Assembly (NCBI GenBank): GCA_013365365.1
Contig: JABVXU010000113.1
Coordinates: forward strand, 62,001 to 126,000
Origin: Cruorifilaria tuberocauda
Taxonomy: Eukaryota > Nematoda > Chromadorea > Rhabditida > Onchocercidae
DNA: 64,000 nucleotides
Reading direction: 5' to 3'
Part shown: positions 50,501 to 63,100 of the stretch, piece by piece
How the letters are laid out: every line of letters begins with the position of its first letter
Position numbering within the stretch: the first letter of the stretch is position 1
Notes under the pieces: model-generated
The model's input: the letters and a program-made list of their open reading frames with translations, nothing else
Database searches by the model: none
What the model was told of the DNA's origin: nothing
Position numbers and translations under genes: made by a program

Positions 50501-52859
50501 ATAAAATAGTACCAATTAGATAAAATAATTCAAACTGATGCAAAATAAAATCCCCAACGTGGAAGGACGAATTGCCGTAACTAACAAAAAATAAAGGGAC
50601 AAAAACAACAAAAGTAAGATTACCAGAAGCCATCACAAACAATGCAGTCCACTTTAAGATCTGAGAAAATTTCGTGTCTAGAATACTTTTAACTGCTGGT
50701 ATCAGAACAAAGTTAAATTGCATGCAGGGTCGCATCTGAAATATGTTGAAATTCAGACTGTTAACATTAACCAGTTTCCTAGCAAAACAAATATTAAAAT
50801 TTTTTTCAGGGAACCCTGATGAACAGAATTCTATTTGAAAAATCTGACAAAAACTGTAAAAGAATTCTTATAGTTCAAGCTTAAATAAATACCGAAAGCA
50901 TGCAAAATTCATTGATTAAATCATTTTCATAACCTTTACTGCTGATTATGTTTATTTATTTACAACTTCGAAGCAGCAAACAAATAATCAAATAATTTTT
51001 TTTTAAAAATAAATTAAACATGGTAAGTAAGATGATAAACTTCTGGGAAAAAATATATAGCAAAGAGATCACAATAAAACCCTTCAAAAAAGCATTTTAA
51101 CATAATAGAATTTGACGAAAAACTTACTTCAACCACTGGAAATACTAATCGATGATTTCTGCGGAATATTTCATGAAAAGTGATTACAGTCTGTGCAATA
51201 ACTAGCAAATATACGAAGAACCTGAAGTGTTTTTCTTCTTTTATGTATTTCATTTCTTTAATATTCCGGAGTTCTCCAACAAATATCAAACTTCACTAAT
51301 TGTAAAATGAAATATGGATTTTCAAGTCATAATGTTTCGTATATAGTTATTCGATAAATGAATTTTTCCAAATTGCTTAGTTTTTTGAGTAAAATTCAGA
51401 ATTTGTGACAGTGGCATATAGAAAAAGTAACAGAGGAATATACTTCGTAAATTCAGGAGAGTTCGAACCAATTGACAAACATACGATTTGTGAAAGAGCA
51501 GTATTCAACGACCCGAAAAAAATTAACCATGCCCGCGGAGATTTGCAAGAAAGTCTGCAAAAGCTTAACAAATTTAAACACATATCACAAAATTGTAATT
51601 ACTCAAAACAAAAAGAACCCAATTTTTCAGAATGATTCAGAATTCTTTTCTTTCAAAACTCTACTTTATTACTCATTATCATACACTTATACTAAATTTC
51701 GATATCATAATAGCTCTAATAGAATTACCATTATTATTGAACGAATTTTCAAGTTTCAAATTTCAATTAGTTAAATACCTATCTTCGCTGTCAAATCGTA
51801 ATACGAAAAATGCAAGCAAGGCAGCATGAATTGCACCGAAAATTACAAAACTGAATAAATATAAGACACTGCGAAAAGAAAATAATAACGACGAACAATC
51901 TGCAAATATTTCATTCTTTTTTTTAAGGTATAATTAATTTAACAAAAAGGTGAAACTATTACAAAAATTCCTAATCGATAGAGATATTAAAAACAAATTT
52001 TACAAATATCTCCGAGAAGCTGATATTTGAATGCATTCAGTGTGAATGATATCAACAAACATTAGCTACTTCCCAGATCGACTTATCACTTACGTTTTAT
52101 CGATAAGAAATAATCAATAAGAAACAAACTGAATAGATTTCTCAAAGAATTCCAGCATTTAATAAATATTAATATTCATAAAAAGTTTTCCGAGGATAAA
52201 ATTTTCTTCAATTCTAAACATCACCGTTTGACTATCAGTAAATAGGGTGCAGTCACCTGAAGTAGTAATAGAAAATTTCTTATTTCGATGACTTGGATGC
52301 TAATGCGTGTTTAAAATAAATAAAAATTGAAATTTCATATTACTTAGAATTGCTTGAATAGGATGTAACAGTGAAATCTGCAAAATGCATGCAGCGATGA
52401 AGTATACTGGGATGCAATATAGTCCAAAACAAATGATAGCTCTCAAAATCCGTAAGAAAATCTGAAATTAATCGTGAGCTATCAATTGATATAATGTTTC
52501 AAATATAACATTTTTCGATTGCAAAAAGATTTTTTTTGCGAAAAATCTATTATTACGAATTTCCATAATTTTTTAAATGAAGGTTATCCATCCAGAAATT
52601 TCCAGACAAATATACTAGCTATTCATAAAGTGAATGGGACACGAAATGAGCGATATAAACAAAATAATGAGAATATACTTACAAGATACTGAAACCATTG
52701 TGATATAGATTCTGATGAGATCTGAAGTTTTTGATGCAAATGTTCTGGTGGTTCCGAATGGATGGAGCTTAATTGTTGTTGCTTTTGATTATCCACTGCA
52801 GGTGACAGTAGTAATGGTGATGGATGAAAATCGGAAAATCGATCAGCAACTGATACCAT
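47564..52859 (-). CDS. npp-22: Transmembrane nucleoporin NDC1 (NPP-22)
   Basis: NDC1 is the conserved membrane anchor of the nuclear pore complex, needed for pore insertion. Seventeen exons: 52683-52859, 52344-52461, 52225-52291, 52094-52140, 51779-51899, 51444-51554, 51128-51221, 50513-50735, 50268-50404, 50071-50172, 49904-49985, 49544-49659, 49249-49318, 48701-48871, 48140-48273, 47726-47820, 47564-47624. Product 641 residues (human 674). Matches: LLHPIQ after membrane segment 1 (human LFHPIQ), FGAIHAA (human SFIHAA), FNLSLFRN before the last membrane helix, FSLSQPGGHPRNWNAV (human FSLSQPGGHPHNWTAI), LNEDRFGVVQ (human FTEDRFGVVQ). About six hydrophobic helices fill the first half. Weak points: the small exons 52225-52291 and 52094-52140 use poor acceptors (CCAAG, TTGAG) but give the right length between conserved blocks, and the start could instead be Met at 52922. 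Confidence 0.88.
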
Positions 52860-53926
52860 CCCTACACCAAAACTTTCTTCCCGAGTAAACTTAAACAAAA
52901 TAAATATAACTGGATAGCTCATTCAATGATAAACAAAAAATAATACGGAAAATCGCAGCGAACACTTGAGAATGTTAAGGATCAGAAAACACATTGGGGT
53001 ATAGCTTGATTCCTGAGTTACAAATGATGCTTTGTTAGATTTTTTTTTTAATCGAAGCATATAGAGCCCTCAGAACTACTCAACAAGGCTGTTTAGGAAT
53101 ACTGAATATTAAGGTACACAATGTCATCATTTGAAGAAAAACTGGTTACTATTGAAATTCTTTTCCGACATCTTTGAACTCTTCTTTATTGTGAATCGAT
53201 CCATTCATCTTCAATTGCTATAAAATGGCTTCACTACTCAATAACTTGGAATCTAAATTATTGAATACAGAAAAAATAGCAAATAGATTTTTGATTCTCC
53301 AAAGATTCAAAATTGAATTTTTCTTCCACTGATAAATATAATTAATCTACTATCTGTAGCAATTTACAGCAGGCTTAATAAACATCAGCTATAACAAATA
53401 AATTGAAAATACAGTAGTCTTGGAAAAAAAATCAGTTTGGAAATCCTAATACTTTTGGTTACGCCTTTGCGATAAGTTCAACAACAGTGATTTGCTATTA
53501 ATCAAGGCAAAATGTATAAGTTTTAAATAGTTGAACTTTTAGATGAAAAAAAAACAAAGCTTTTTTAAAACAGATTTATGCAAATAAGCACAAAGCATTA
53601 ATTGAAGTACATTTGCCAATTTATTGAAACTAAAGTCTTTCCTGAGAAACACTTAAGCTTAATTGTAATTTAAAAATACGACTAAGAGAAAAATTAATTC
53701 TCCATGAATTATGTAAAAAATCCTCCTATTTCTCGTTTTATCATAGGAGACTTTAAGAAAATCAAGTATATTAAGACAAACAAGAAATATTTAAGCTTCA
53801 AAACTCATGAATCCATTTTCTCATCAATCTCGGTATCAATATGATCGCCTTTGGAAGAAATGAATAAACAAGAGAAAAAACCAACACAAAAACAAAATAT
53901 GAAGTGCATAAAATGAGACGAATGAA
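52860..53926. other. Intergenic: upstream of ndc1, downstream of SmD3 gene
   Basis: About 1.1 kb of AT-rich sequence containing the 3' UTR of the SmD3 gene and the 5' region of ndc1. A TGTTTAAG acceptor-like site at about 52889 could be the trans-splice point for ndc1. Nothing else seen. Confidence 0.5.
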
Positions 53927-54732
53927 TCATCCTCGGAACTGTGGCCGCGGCATTCCACCTGGACCACGTTGATTACCACGAGGACCACCACGTCCCCGAA
54001 ACGCAGTGCCACGTCCTGAAAGTGAATAAATGATATAAAGATTTACGAAAAAAGATAACTGCAAAATTGTAAATAAATAAATCTTCCTAAGATCACTGAC
54101 TGAAATTAAACCAAAATACGATTAACTTAAACACTACAAATATTCATGCTCTCTGAATCCTTATATTTTTATTGGTTAAGCATGCTTCATATCATCCAGT
54201 GAAACTATGATTTCTAGTACTACAAAGGCTTTACCTCGAAGACCACGTCCATCACGATTATCTCCCATTCCCATTCCAACAGCTCCTTTCTGGGCTCGTC
54301 CAATATTCTTAAACATCGGTGCATTTTTCAACATATCCGGTAAAATCATAAACCGAATCTTTGATCCACGAATAAAAACGTTGTCCAAATGATGGGTCCT
54401 TCCATCTCGATAAGTTACCGTAACTTCGCTCATTTGACAATTCATGTTATCCTCTGCCTGAAATAGTGAAACAAAATCTTGGTAACCTTTCTACGACCAA
54501 ATAATTTATCAGCTGAATTCCATACGAGGACAAAAAATATTTGGGTAACAAAATTGGAACAATAATTCTAGTTCAAATAATTAAGAGTGAAAGTCTATCT
54601 CTCATCCAAAAAATTTAAGAAAACTACCTCATTCAATTTACCACGGTAAACTTCACCAATCGTCGTTTCAAGTGTAATAACATGACCTTCAGCTTCATGC
54701 AAAATTTTGATAGGAACTCCTATCGCAGTCAT
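53927..54732 (-). CDS. snr-1: Small nuclear ribonucleoprotein SmD3
   Basis: Core Sm protein; with six others it forms the ring on U1, U2, U4 and U5 snRNAs in the spliceosome. Three exons: 54628-54732, 54235-54457, 53927-54015. Product 138 residues (human 126). The Sm1 motif covers [19 protein letters not shown] to YRGKLNEAEDNMN, and Sm2 includes [19 protein letters not shown], both nearly identical to other animals. The tail carries repeated RG and GRG ([15 protein letters not shown]), the type of sequence that receives symmetric dimethyl-arginine for SMN-dependent assembly. A TTGACAG acceptor just before the start Met fits trans-splicing. It lies 1.1 kb downstream of the Borealin-like gene on the same strand. 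The worm gene name follows from my memory that SNR-1 is SmD3. Confidence 0.95.
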
Positions 54733-55815
54733 CGTGCACCTGTCAAATAAACTAAAAAACATAATGATAGAAAATCAGCGAGAAAAAAAAATTGAAATGT
54801 TACCAAAGATTTGAATAGCTCTATGAACGTATGATATGATAAAATTCAAATTAAAAAATATGAATATATAAGTCTTATTAGTATCAAACATCTACTACAA
54901 GCATAATAATAATCCTTCCAATTACAAAATATTTTATACGCATTTACAATAAACATATGAAATAACGACGCCATACAAATGACGAGATCATTAATGGAAT
55001 TATATAAATGTAGTCATAATCTAAAGAAACGATGAAGAAATCAGCAATATCACTGGAATAAAAATAAACCTTTGATGCCGAGCTATAAAAACGCTCAAAA
55101 CAGTAAGATGACCACACCTTAAAGAATTGTATTACATACTTTTTCATTGTTGTTCTAAAACTATGAAATTAATTTCAGCTCTCCAAAGTAAGAAAGGACA
55201 TTTACAACATCTAAATGATGATAGCCAGATAAGTAAACACTTTTCTTCTACCTTACTCGGAGAATTGGGAGCGAAGTGAATTAATCAAATCAGTGAATTT
55301 TTTGAAGCAATAGAACAGCGAGATCTGATAGAATTTTGAATGCCTGGATTAAAACAAGATAGGGGCACATCAATTTTAAAAGGCAAATCTAATGTAATAA
55401 ATCTAAATAAGTCAAGAAAAGAAAGCACTCCATGGTAATCTTAACTTACGCTTTCTGATCACAGGACCTCCGTCCTCTTTACTATATAAATTCAGTTACT
55501 GAAAAGAAAATTAGAAAGAAGTTCAACGCCAATAAATACAAAGCGAGTAAATAATGAAAGGCAGTAAAGTATCTAAAGATCAATTACAATTGGATTATAT
55601 AAGTAGGCAAGCAGCCATTCAGATTTTGCAGATCTTAAATAAATTATTCAATAGATCTTGAATGCCGGCATAGATAAAAATAGGTTACATCTACACTGAC
55701 GCTTTGTAAGCAATACAAAATCATGATAAACATAAAGCAATACAACTGCTAATTAGTAAAATACGCGGTTTTATTAAAAAGTTCTGCAGAAGCTAGTAAA
55801 TCGAAATATAAAGAT
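54733..55815. other. Intergenic: between the Borealin-like gene and SmD3 gene
   Basis: About 1.1 kb. A minus-strand AATAAA at 55770-55775, about 40 bases after the Borealin-like stop, fits a poly(A) site. The remainder should hold SmD3 5' control sequence; no motif recognised. Confidence 0.5.
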
Positions 55816-57602
55816 CTAAGAATGGTCAGGAATCTCACTGGTACGGATTCGGCCAATCAGTCGTTTCATGCCCTGCACTACGTTCCGAGTTTGTGGGGTT
55901 AACTCTTCATCTCTTGCATGAAGGAGCTGAAATACTAAGACAATGCAAGTAGAAAAATACTTTTCAAAACTTTATTTTTTCCCACCAAAATAAAAAGTTT
56001 CCTGAAAGATTTGACTCCTAAAAAAGCTGCAAAAATTTCAAATTCAAAATTCTAACAAAAACCTCATTGACAAGGAAAGTATTTTCATCGCCCTCTGTTT
56101 CGTTTCCTGCAACTACTGGTGTACCGGCAACAGAGAATGCGACTTCTTCTCGACGTAGAGTTCGAAACTTAATATCATCACTGAAAATTTAAATCTGAGT
56201 TCGAAATTTTTCTTTGAATGAAACGAAACAGTAAAAAAAGACACTTTTATCGAAAATATATATGATACGATGTTTTATTTTGATGTCTGAAAAGTATCAT
56301 ATTAAATCTAAGAGGTATTTTACTTACCCATTTTGGACCTTTGGCGTTATAGCCCGCGGCACACGAACATTTCCAGAAGGCGTTTTCAACACAAAAGGTT
56401 TGGGATTTTTGGACCTAAATAATAAAAACCAAATGAAGAAAGAAAAAAGGATGTTTTATAGGAGAAAGAAAAAAACATCATCTAATGAAACGTTTCTGTA
56501 AGCACCAAATAGGAATATTAAAATATTTTGCTTACTGGAAAAGGATATCAAAAATTAAACCCACGCTGGAGTCCTTATGTTCGACAATGTATGGGATGGT
56601 TCTGGAATTAATTTTCGTTGCCCTCTAAGTCGATTGGCCCAAGCGGTTAATTTCTGCTCCATTTTTGATTCGTTTTCAGTTTCCTGACTAACGCTAGGTT
56701 CAGCGACAGATTCATCGACTATAGCATCTAAAATATTGTTTAGGATTTTCGACAGAAAGATTTATTTATACACAATGAAATATTAAAATCTGATAATCTT
56801 TGGCGAAAATAAAAAATTTGATCATAAGAATGAGGAAGGAATTTTGATTTGCAAAAAATTACCAGTAGCCTCACGTGTTGAAATGAATTCATAGAGACTG
56901 CTTTTGCGAAGTTTCTGAAAGCTAATAATAACATTTTGCGACAATTTCATCATTTTTCCATTATTCAAAACCCAATATGTCTGACCCAGAGATTCTATCG
57001 CGTTGGAAATGACTGAATAATGTTGTCAAAGGACACTAGAATTTCTACCCAAATTTTTTTGCCACACTCATGCAATACTCAGCTGCTTATCTATATGAAG
57101 TATACTCATCCTTCATGAGAAATTTTCTTAGTATGATTTAGCTAGAGAGCACTGATGTTGTCAAATTTAACATTAAACACACTTCTGGCAGCTGATCGAT
57201 TTCCTGGAAATATGCCTCAAGAACGCCATTTACATCAATCAGTCGCTGAATTTCCGCTAATTTTGCTGCGCCTAAAAGAATAACAGAGATGAATTGAATA
57301 TTTCTAATACTAAAAACGAAGCTTAATCATAATTTTCCACGGTTCTCTATAAAGACGGGTCATAAAGTTAATTTTCAATCAACAAGCTTTGGTAAGTAAG
57401 TCCACAAAGAAAACGACTGTCATGCGAACTGCTTGCTAACCATTGCAATCATTCATTAAGATTGATGACTGATTGGTCCAATCTGTATCTAATCATTCAT
57501 CAGAGAGAGAATTAGAGTCTTATTCCTGATCAACACACCTTGCCTCTCGAAGTTAATCTTCCACTCTTGAATTCGTTCGAATAAATGATCAGATTGCGCC
57601 AT
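55816..57602 (-). CDS. Borealin-like chromosomal passenger complex subunit (CSC-1-like)
   Basis: Borealin joins INCENP and Survivin in a helical bundle and directs Aurora B to centromeres and the spindle midzone. Seven exons: 57539-57602, 57183-57271, 56863-56914, 56565-56727, 56328-56414, 56063-56180, 55816-55926. Product 227 residues (C. elegans CSC-1 is about 249 from memory). The N-terminal 50 residues are a long amphipathic helix (FERIQEWKINFERQG, LAEIQRLIDVNGVLEAYFQE) in the position of the Borealin bundle helix. The middle is polar, with basic TP-containing FVLKTPSGNVRVPRAITPK. The end, LTPQTRNVVQGMKRLIGRIR, resembles the Borealin dimer domain (human [20 protein letters not shown]). 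Overall similarity is weak, so this is family-level inference from architecture. The exon at 56328-56414 is open in two frames; the chosen one keeps the basic TP motifs. Confidence 0.6.
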
Positions 57603-58151
57603 ATAGATAAATTTTAACTGTATCCACAAATGAGATTTAATGGAATTCTTCCAGTGAGAACACTGCAAACAAAACTGCACATCAGCTTCACAACACGTAA
57701 ATAAACTTCATATTCATAGCCTAATTTTCATTTTAAATTTTAGTGACTGAACAAATACGCCAACTACAAATAAATAATATGAGTAACAATCTTATCTATA
57801 TATGCTTAACTGATAATATTAAGCCAACTACCTATTATGTTACTCTATTACATCTGATAATTTCTTTTCTCACTTAGCAATTCCATTCCTTACATTTATT
57901 CACTCAAACTTTCCCATTAAGAAATAACTCAAAATAATGTTAAGTAATACATTATACAAAGAAAAATAATCGAAAATGATCAGGTCACAAATAGCATAAT
58001 TAAATTACTTCAAATCTTAACGATTGAATAAGTAAACTAAAATGATTGTGCTATCAAAAATCTTACAATCTCCATTATGAATACAAGTAAACAAAAACAT
58101 CAAAACTCTTAGTGAGGAATTGTATAAAAGTAGAATTTCACCCCTACGCAG

Positions 58152-58385
58152 CTACAGGTTCCTCATAATTCTATCAAATATTATCACTAAGTCTTTTTCC
58201 GTATAATTAAAATCTATAATGCTTACAACAAATCTCCCAAATATCCGGAACGACCACTCGATAACCGTAGAATTTTCAAAATCAAAGTCATAATTCGAAA
58301 TCGTAACGTATGCCCGAAGATTCTTCCTCATCCCTAAACTTCGGGCATACAATACCATCCGCACGATACTCCGGAATAACCCCAT
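58152..58385 (-). CDS. Open frame of unknown function in GC-richer patch
   Basis: A 77-codon frame starting MGLFRSIVRMVLYARSLG and ending DRIMRNL. Composition is balanced (Arg, Gly, Val, Asp), unlike usual noise here. A GTAAGC donor follows IFGRFV, so the first part could be an exon. The inverted repeat at 58308-58350 lies inside it. No family recognised; a regulatory patch that is open by chance is equally likely. Confidence 0.2.
   Translation of the reverse strand: MGLFRSIVRMVLYARSLGMRKNLRAYVTISNYDFDFENSTVIEWSFRIFGRFVVSIIDFNYTEKDLVIIFDRIMRNL
58308..58350. repeat. Perfect 12-base inverted repeat, 19-base loop
   Basis: GTATGCCCGAAG at 58308-58319 is exactly mirrored by CTTCGGGCATAC at 58339-58350. 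A third related copy, GTATGCCGAAAGG, is at 58600. The pair lies about 510 bases before the rpl-38 start and 710 bases before the Borealin-like start on the other strand. Confidence 0.85.
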
Positions 58386-58859
58386 TTTGGGTTAGCAAGG
58401 AAGGCACGGTCAACCGGATTTCGGGGGTATCAATGTCTTAGTGTTGTCCGAATGCTGGAGAATGAATTGAGTCACCGGTATGTCTAGCTAGGATGAGAGA
58501 TTGAGTAAAAGTTCAAGTAAAATATGCATTTTGGATAGGCTTAACTGAATGGATATTGAAAGACTTATATATTGATCCATGATCCGGACGACGGAGAATG
58601 TATGCCGAAAGGAATTGTTCATGTTTGTGCCAGAGACCTGGAGTAAAAGCAAGAGATTGAGTTAAAGCTTAAGATCAAGTTTAGATTAATTTTTTTTTAG
58701 TTTGTTTTAATGTTACAATTAGGATTAGAAACCAGTAGCAGATATGTAATTATAACCCTTTATTCCTCTATCCGTTGATTTATCTATAATTCGAAGGTTA
58801 CATCGAACTTTCGTACTTGGAAATATTTATTTGCATGTGGTTTTTTAGGACTTCCAGAA

Positions 58860-59610
58860 ATGCCAAGACAAATAACGGAAATTAAAGAGTTTTTGATGAC
58901 AGCTCGAAGGAAGGATGCGAAATCCGTAAAAATTAAGAAGAATGCAGATAATGTGAAATTTAAGGTGCGATGCAGCAAATATCTTTACACCCTCGTTATT
59001 CAGGTAAAAAGTTTTTCTGGGTTTCGTAATTTTTCCTATTCATACGAAGTGAAATCAATTCATGTCTGGAGCTTAATTATCGATTGTTGTTGGTTGAATA
59101 GTAATCTATCCTCCAAATATTCTACTGCTGATAGCTATGCTTCTCTGAGTTTTATATCTTGTAGTGAATTACCGGAGTGCTTGATTGTGCTAATATTGCT
59201 TATTCATCTTTGGTAAAAAAAACAATCAAATACAAATAGGTTTAATTATTCTCCCAGAAATGTTTCATTTTCATAAATTTGTTTTAAAATCCATAAATGC
59301 AGACACACTGTGAAATTTGTTGATGCCTTGATTCTTGTATTAGTTCCTTCAAAATGTTCCTTACTCGGTAAATTTCTTAACATTTCATTTCATCGAGAAT
59401 TTCAAGATTCGAAAATTGTTCAGAATTTCAATTTTGCCCAAAGTAATAATGTGATTACGGCAGTGAGTCAATTCCTTGTTTCGATTCATACATTTTTACG
59501 GAGAAATGTTTTTTGAATACAATAGAAATTCCTATTTTTAGGATAAAGAAAAGGCCGAGAAACTGAAACAATCATTGCCGCCAGGTCTTCAAGTAAAAGA
59601 GTTGAAGTAA
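58860..59610 (+). CDS. rpl-38: 60S ribosomal protein L38 (eL38)
   Basis: Small protein of the large ribosomal subunit. Two exons, 58860-59003 and 59542-59610, give 70 residues, the same length as in other animals. The sequence is almost identical to human eL38: [59 protein letters not shown]. The 538-base intron sits after YTLVIQ; I saw no clear box C/D or H/ACA snoRNA in it. The start Met follows the acceptor-like TTTTTTAG by ten bases. A poly(A) signal AATAAA lies about 80 bases after the stop. Confidence 0.98.
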
Positions 59611-60153
59611 GAATATCGTGGATTGATTTCGAATTTGTTGTGTTTGTTGTATTTATTTCAATTTATATATGATTTACTGTGTAAGTCTTGAATAAAAATA
59701 CTTTTTGAATTAATTGTAGTCCACACTTTAGTTGTAGTACATTGACCTCTTCAGCTTATGAATAAGTATAACGATTACAGTTCGGATATAAGAGAATAAT
59801 CATTAGGGTAACTTTGAATAATTGTCTGTTATTTATGTGTAATCTATATTTTATATATAGTATGAGAATATTTTGCGTTTCGCAGAATGGACGAATTAGT
59901 GAAAAGAAATTTTTATCAGTTGAGATGTATTTATCATACATTATTTGATGCATCAAAACGATGGAAGATCTATTTGCGTACTAAACATTGGTAATTTTTT
60001 AATAAGTTTTACTTTGAAATAAAGGCGTTAGATATATTGCCATCGAAAGGTTAAATCAGAATCAGGAGCTGTCTGTCCTGAAAGGGAAATATTGGAGTAA
60101 AATTTAGTTGTCATGAAAATTCAAATTTCACAAACTGTGGATCTCTAGAAAGC
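59611..60153. other. Intergenic: convergent rpl-38 and ion-channel 3' ends
   Basis: 543 bases of 3' UTR from both sides. No gene or repeat seen apart from the rpl-38 poly(A) signal. Confidence 0.6.
59691..59696 (+). terminator. Poly(A) signal of rpl-38
   Basis: Canonical AATAAA about 80 bases after the rpl-38 stop codon, in the expected place for a worm 3' end. Confidence 0.6.
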
Positions 60154-63100
60154 TTAAAAACACGTCTGATGTGTTTCAGTTTTCATCCATGGGCATTTGA
60201 GATTGGTTGGGGCACACGGACTGTGTCCAATCGCACAGTACCAATCATGATAAAAGAAGAGAAATACAGTTATAACAACCAACAAAACATAAAATACTAG
60301 TGAAATGATTTCGAGACGTCGAATCACTCGTTGCCATTTGCTTTGCAAATTGTCTTGTGGCATAAGATTCATCATTTCGGCACTGGAATTTCGTGAATAT
60401 TTCGAGTAAATTTATCAAAATTTTTTAGCAATTTTTTGAAAGATATTCGAGTCATTGGTACTGTTTAAAATTTTTAAAAAGACTTAAAATGTATAGCTAT
60501 GAAATATATAATTCATCTGGAAGTTTATTGAAATGTAAGCCATCTCGGTGATATCACTACGTTAATCTAATTTAACAGGGATATAAATATGTATATTTTT
60601 ATAACTTAATGTATTTGATCACTTTAGAGGAATGGGAAATTACTCAAAAAAAGATAAGGACTGATCATCAAAGTTTGAATGATTAAATGAATCTAAATAA
60701 GTATTTGATTATATAATTTAAGCTATAACCTGAACTATTTGTAATATTTATAGCTTTTTTTCAATATTAAATTAAAATTAACAAACAAACCGTATTGCAT
60801 TAACGGATGTTTCAATATTTTTTATCGTATCAATCAAATATTCCCATGACTGATTGTATACCTGTTCAATGTCATCGCACTCTGTCGTCAAATTTGATGC
60901 AATGGAAAATCGTCCCCTCCATATAGCTGATGAAGAAACTCTTGCTGAATCATTCTATAACTTTAATTCAGGTTTTTTTATATTTACTGATTATATATGA
61001 TCATTTAGAGATTAGCAAATATTAAAATTAATATCAGAATTAACTAAAGTAATTTCTGTTGATGAATTTTACATCATAATATGCGATTAGAATTATATAT
61101 ATTCTAATCCAGTTAGAAATTTTTTTAAGTTAAAATTTCGAAGTTAGAATATCGGCTTATTTGTTAAGGGAATAATAGTTTGTAAAAAATTTAACTTGCA
61201 TTCATCAACTGATGTAAATTAATCTGCAATTATATGAAAGTGATTGATTGAAATGAATTAACTTATACGTACAATTAGCCGTTTGTTGATTTCATTCGAA
61301 GGAACTGAACTGAAATAAACGTAAACATATAGGCAAATAAGTACAATACATACACGTAAACATACGTAAACAGGCACGTAAACATATATGTAACATTTTA
61401 ATTGATACAGTATTTAACTTTACTAAAATCAAATTCATTCGTTCTATAAAATGTAATTTGATTTATCTGTTAACAATAAATATATTCAAACAAATAAAAT
61501 TTTGTATCTCCGATTGATTTATTGATTTAGTTAAATTAATTATTAATTAAATATACCCAAACAATATTTGATTTGTTTATTCAGAAGAAAAATTACCGTG
61601 GTAATTTTATATTAATATCGTATGAAAGCCAATGTAAGTACCACGGAATATGATTGTTACGTTTCAAATCTTTTTCCAGAAAAACGAACATTGATGTTGT
61701 AACTGTTGATGAACCAATTATTGCCAATAAAATAAAATAATATAAACCTATAAATTTTAATTCTAAATTCAAATATAAACATTTAAAGCATTGAATGAAA
61801 AAAAAAAAAAAGAATTCCTTATTTGTAGAAGGCATGGCATGAGTGGAAACATTACGTTTTTTTCCGCTTTTTTCCTTTTTCTAAACCATTTCAATCAATG
61901 ATTCCTGATGCGGAATTAACTTAGCAATAATTTAGCGATAAATTAAAACCTATGAAGTAGAAGGAAATTTTGAAAATAATTTCCAGCATTAAACGAATAT
62001 TGTTTATGCTTGTAAAGTTTTGCACAATAACCGGATTGGAAACCGGATTTATTTCTGCTGTAATGGTAAGTTTAAAAGGAAGAAAAAAAAACTGCTAACC
62101 AATTAATGGAATACCAGAAAATGAACCACGTCCTTTTCGAGAACCTGACATGCTAAATTTTGGCATATCCTCAACAATTGCAAGTAATATAACACTCATA
62201 CTCATTAATGTCATTATACCAAGGCGGAACTTTGCATCTCTTAAATTTAATTAATTAAATTTCATTCTCAACTTTTCTGTTTTTTTTTTGTCTTATCTGT
62301 TTTCTTCGTTTTACAATTAAGGATTGAATTAAGTACAGTTATGCTTTACTGTACATGATACTGATATTGATATTGATAAGTACAATTATACTTTATTGTA
62401 TTTGAGTAGCTGAATACATTTACCTCAATTTACCACTTGTGCTTGGTGTATGAAATCCGATAACAGCTACTAATGTAATTATTGTACTTGGTATAACTAA
62501 GTTAAAAACTGAAATAGAAATTAATTACTTGAAATGTTTACAAAATTATTATTATTTGAAACTCATTTTCATTAGATTTTTATTTCTATTAAATTTAAAT
62601 TTAGTTAAGTTTATATTAAATGAAATAAAGTATTACCATAATAGAAACTTTGTCGAATTAATACAAGTTCCATAATAATCATTTCCCAGAATAATGGTGG
62701 ATCCAAATAATCATAGAGAAAACTATCCGATACGATATTACTATGACTCTTAGAAAATAAAATTGTCAATTTAAGTAAATTATATCGTAGAAATCATCAG
62801 TCAGGTTTATTTTAAAATAAGATAAAATCATGAAAATATATTAAAATCATAAGATTTGAAAAATCATAATGATAAGATTGAAAAATAATAAACCGTTTAT
62901 ATTACTCGGTAAATTTTTTAAAAATACATTAAAATGATTTTACATCCTGAAAATAAGACTGAAGAAACTTTTTTTAGAATATAAATTGAGATAAGCAATT
63001 TTTTTAAGAGTAAATTTTTAAGTTTTTAAGAGTAGTGATAGTGATAAGTTGGAAAATCATGCTTTTGCTTAAAAGTGATAAATGAAATATAGGAAAAAAC

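Larger units (their letters stand above)
57603..58859. other. Intergenic: divergent region between the Borealin-like gene and rpl-38
   Basis: About 1.3 kb with both promoters. The part 58240-58640 is clearly less AT-rich than its surroundings and has short repeated motifs (GTATGCC-CGAA and TCCGGAA types), a perfect inverted repeat, and an open frame, listed separately. A TTTTTTAG acceptor at about 58848, ten bases before the rpl-38 start, marks a trans-splice or 5' UTR intron end. Confidence 0.5.

Noticed and set aside
51472..51774. 100-codon plus-strand open frame
   Set aside because: It is the antisense shadow of NDC1 exon 51444-51554 plus intron.
59004..59541. snoRNA in the rpl-38 intron
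   Set aside because: No RTGATGA box followed by a CTGA box flanked by complementary ends was found.
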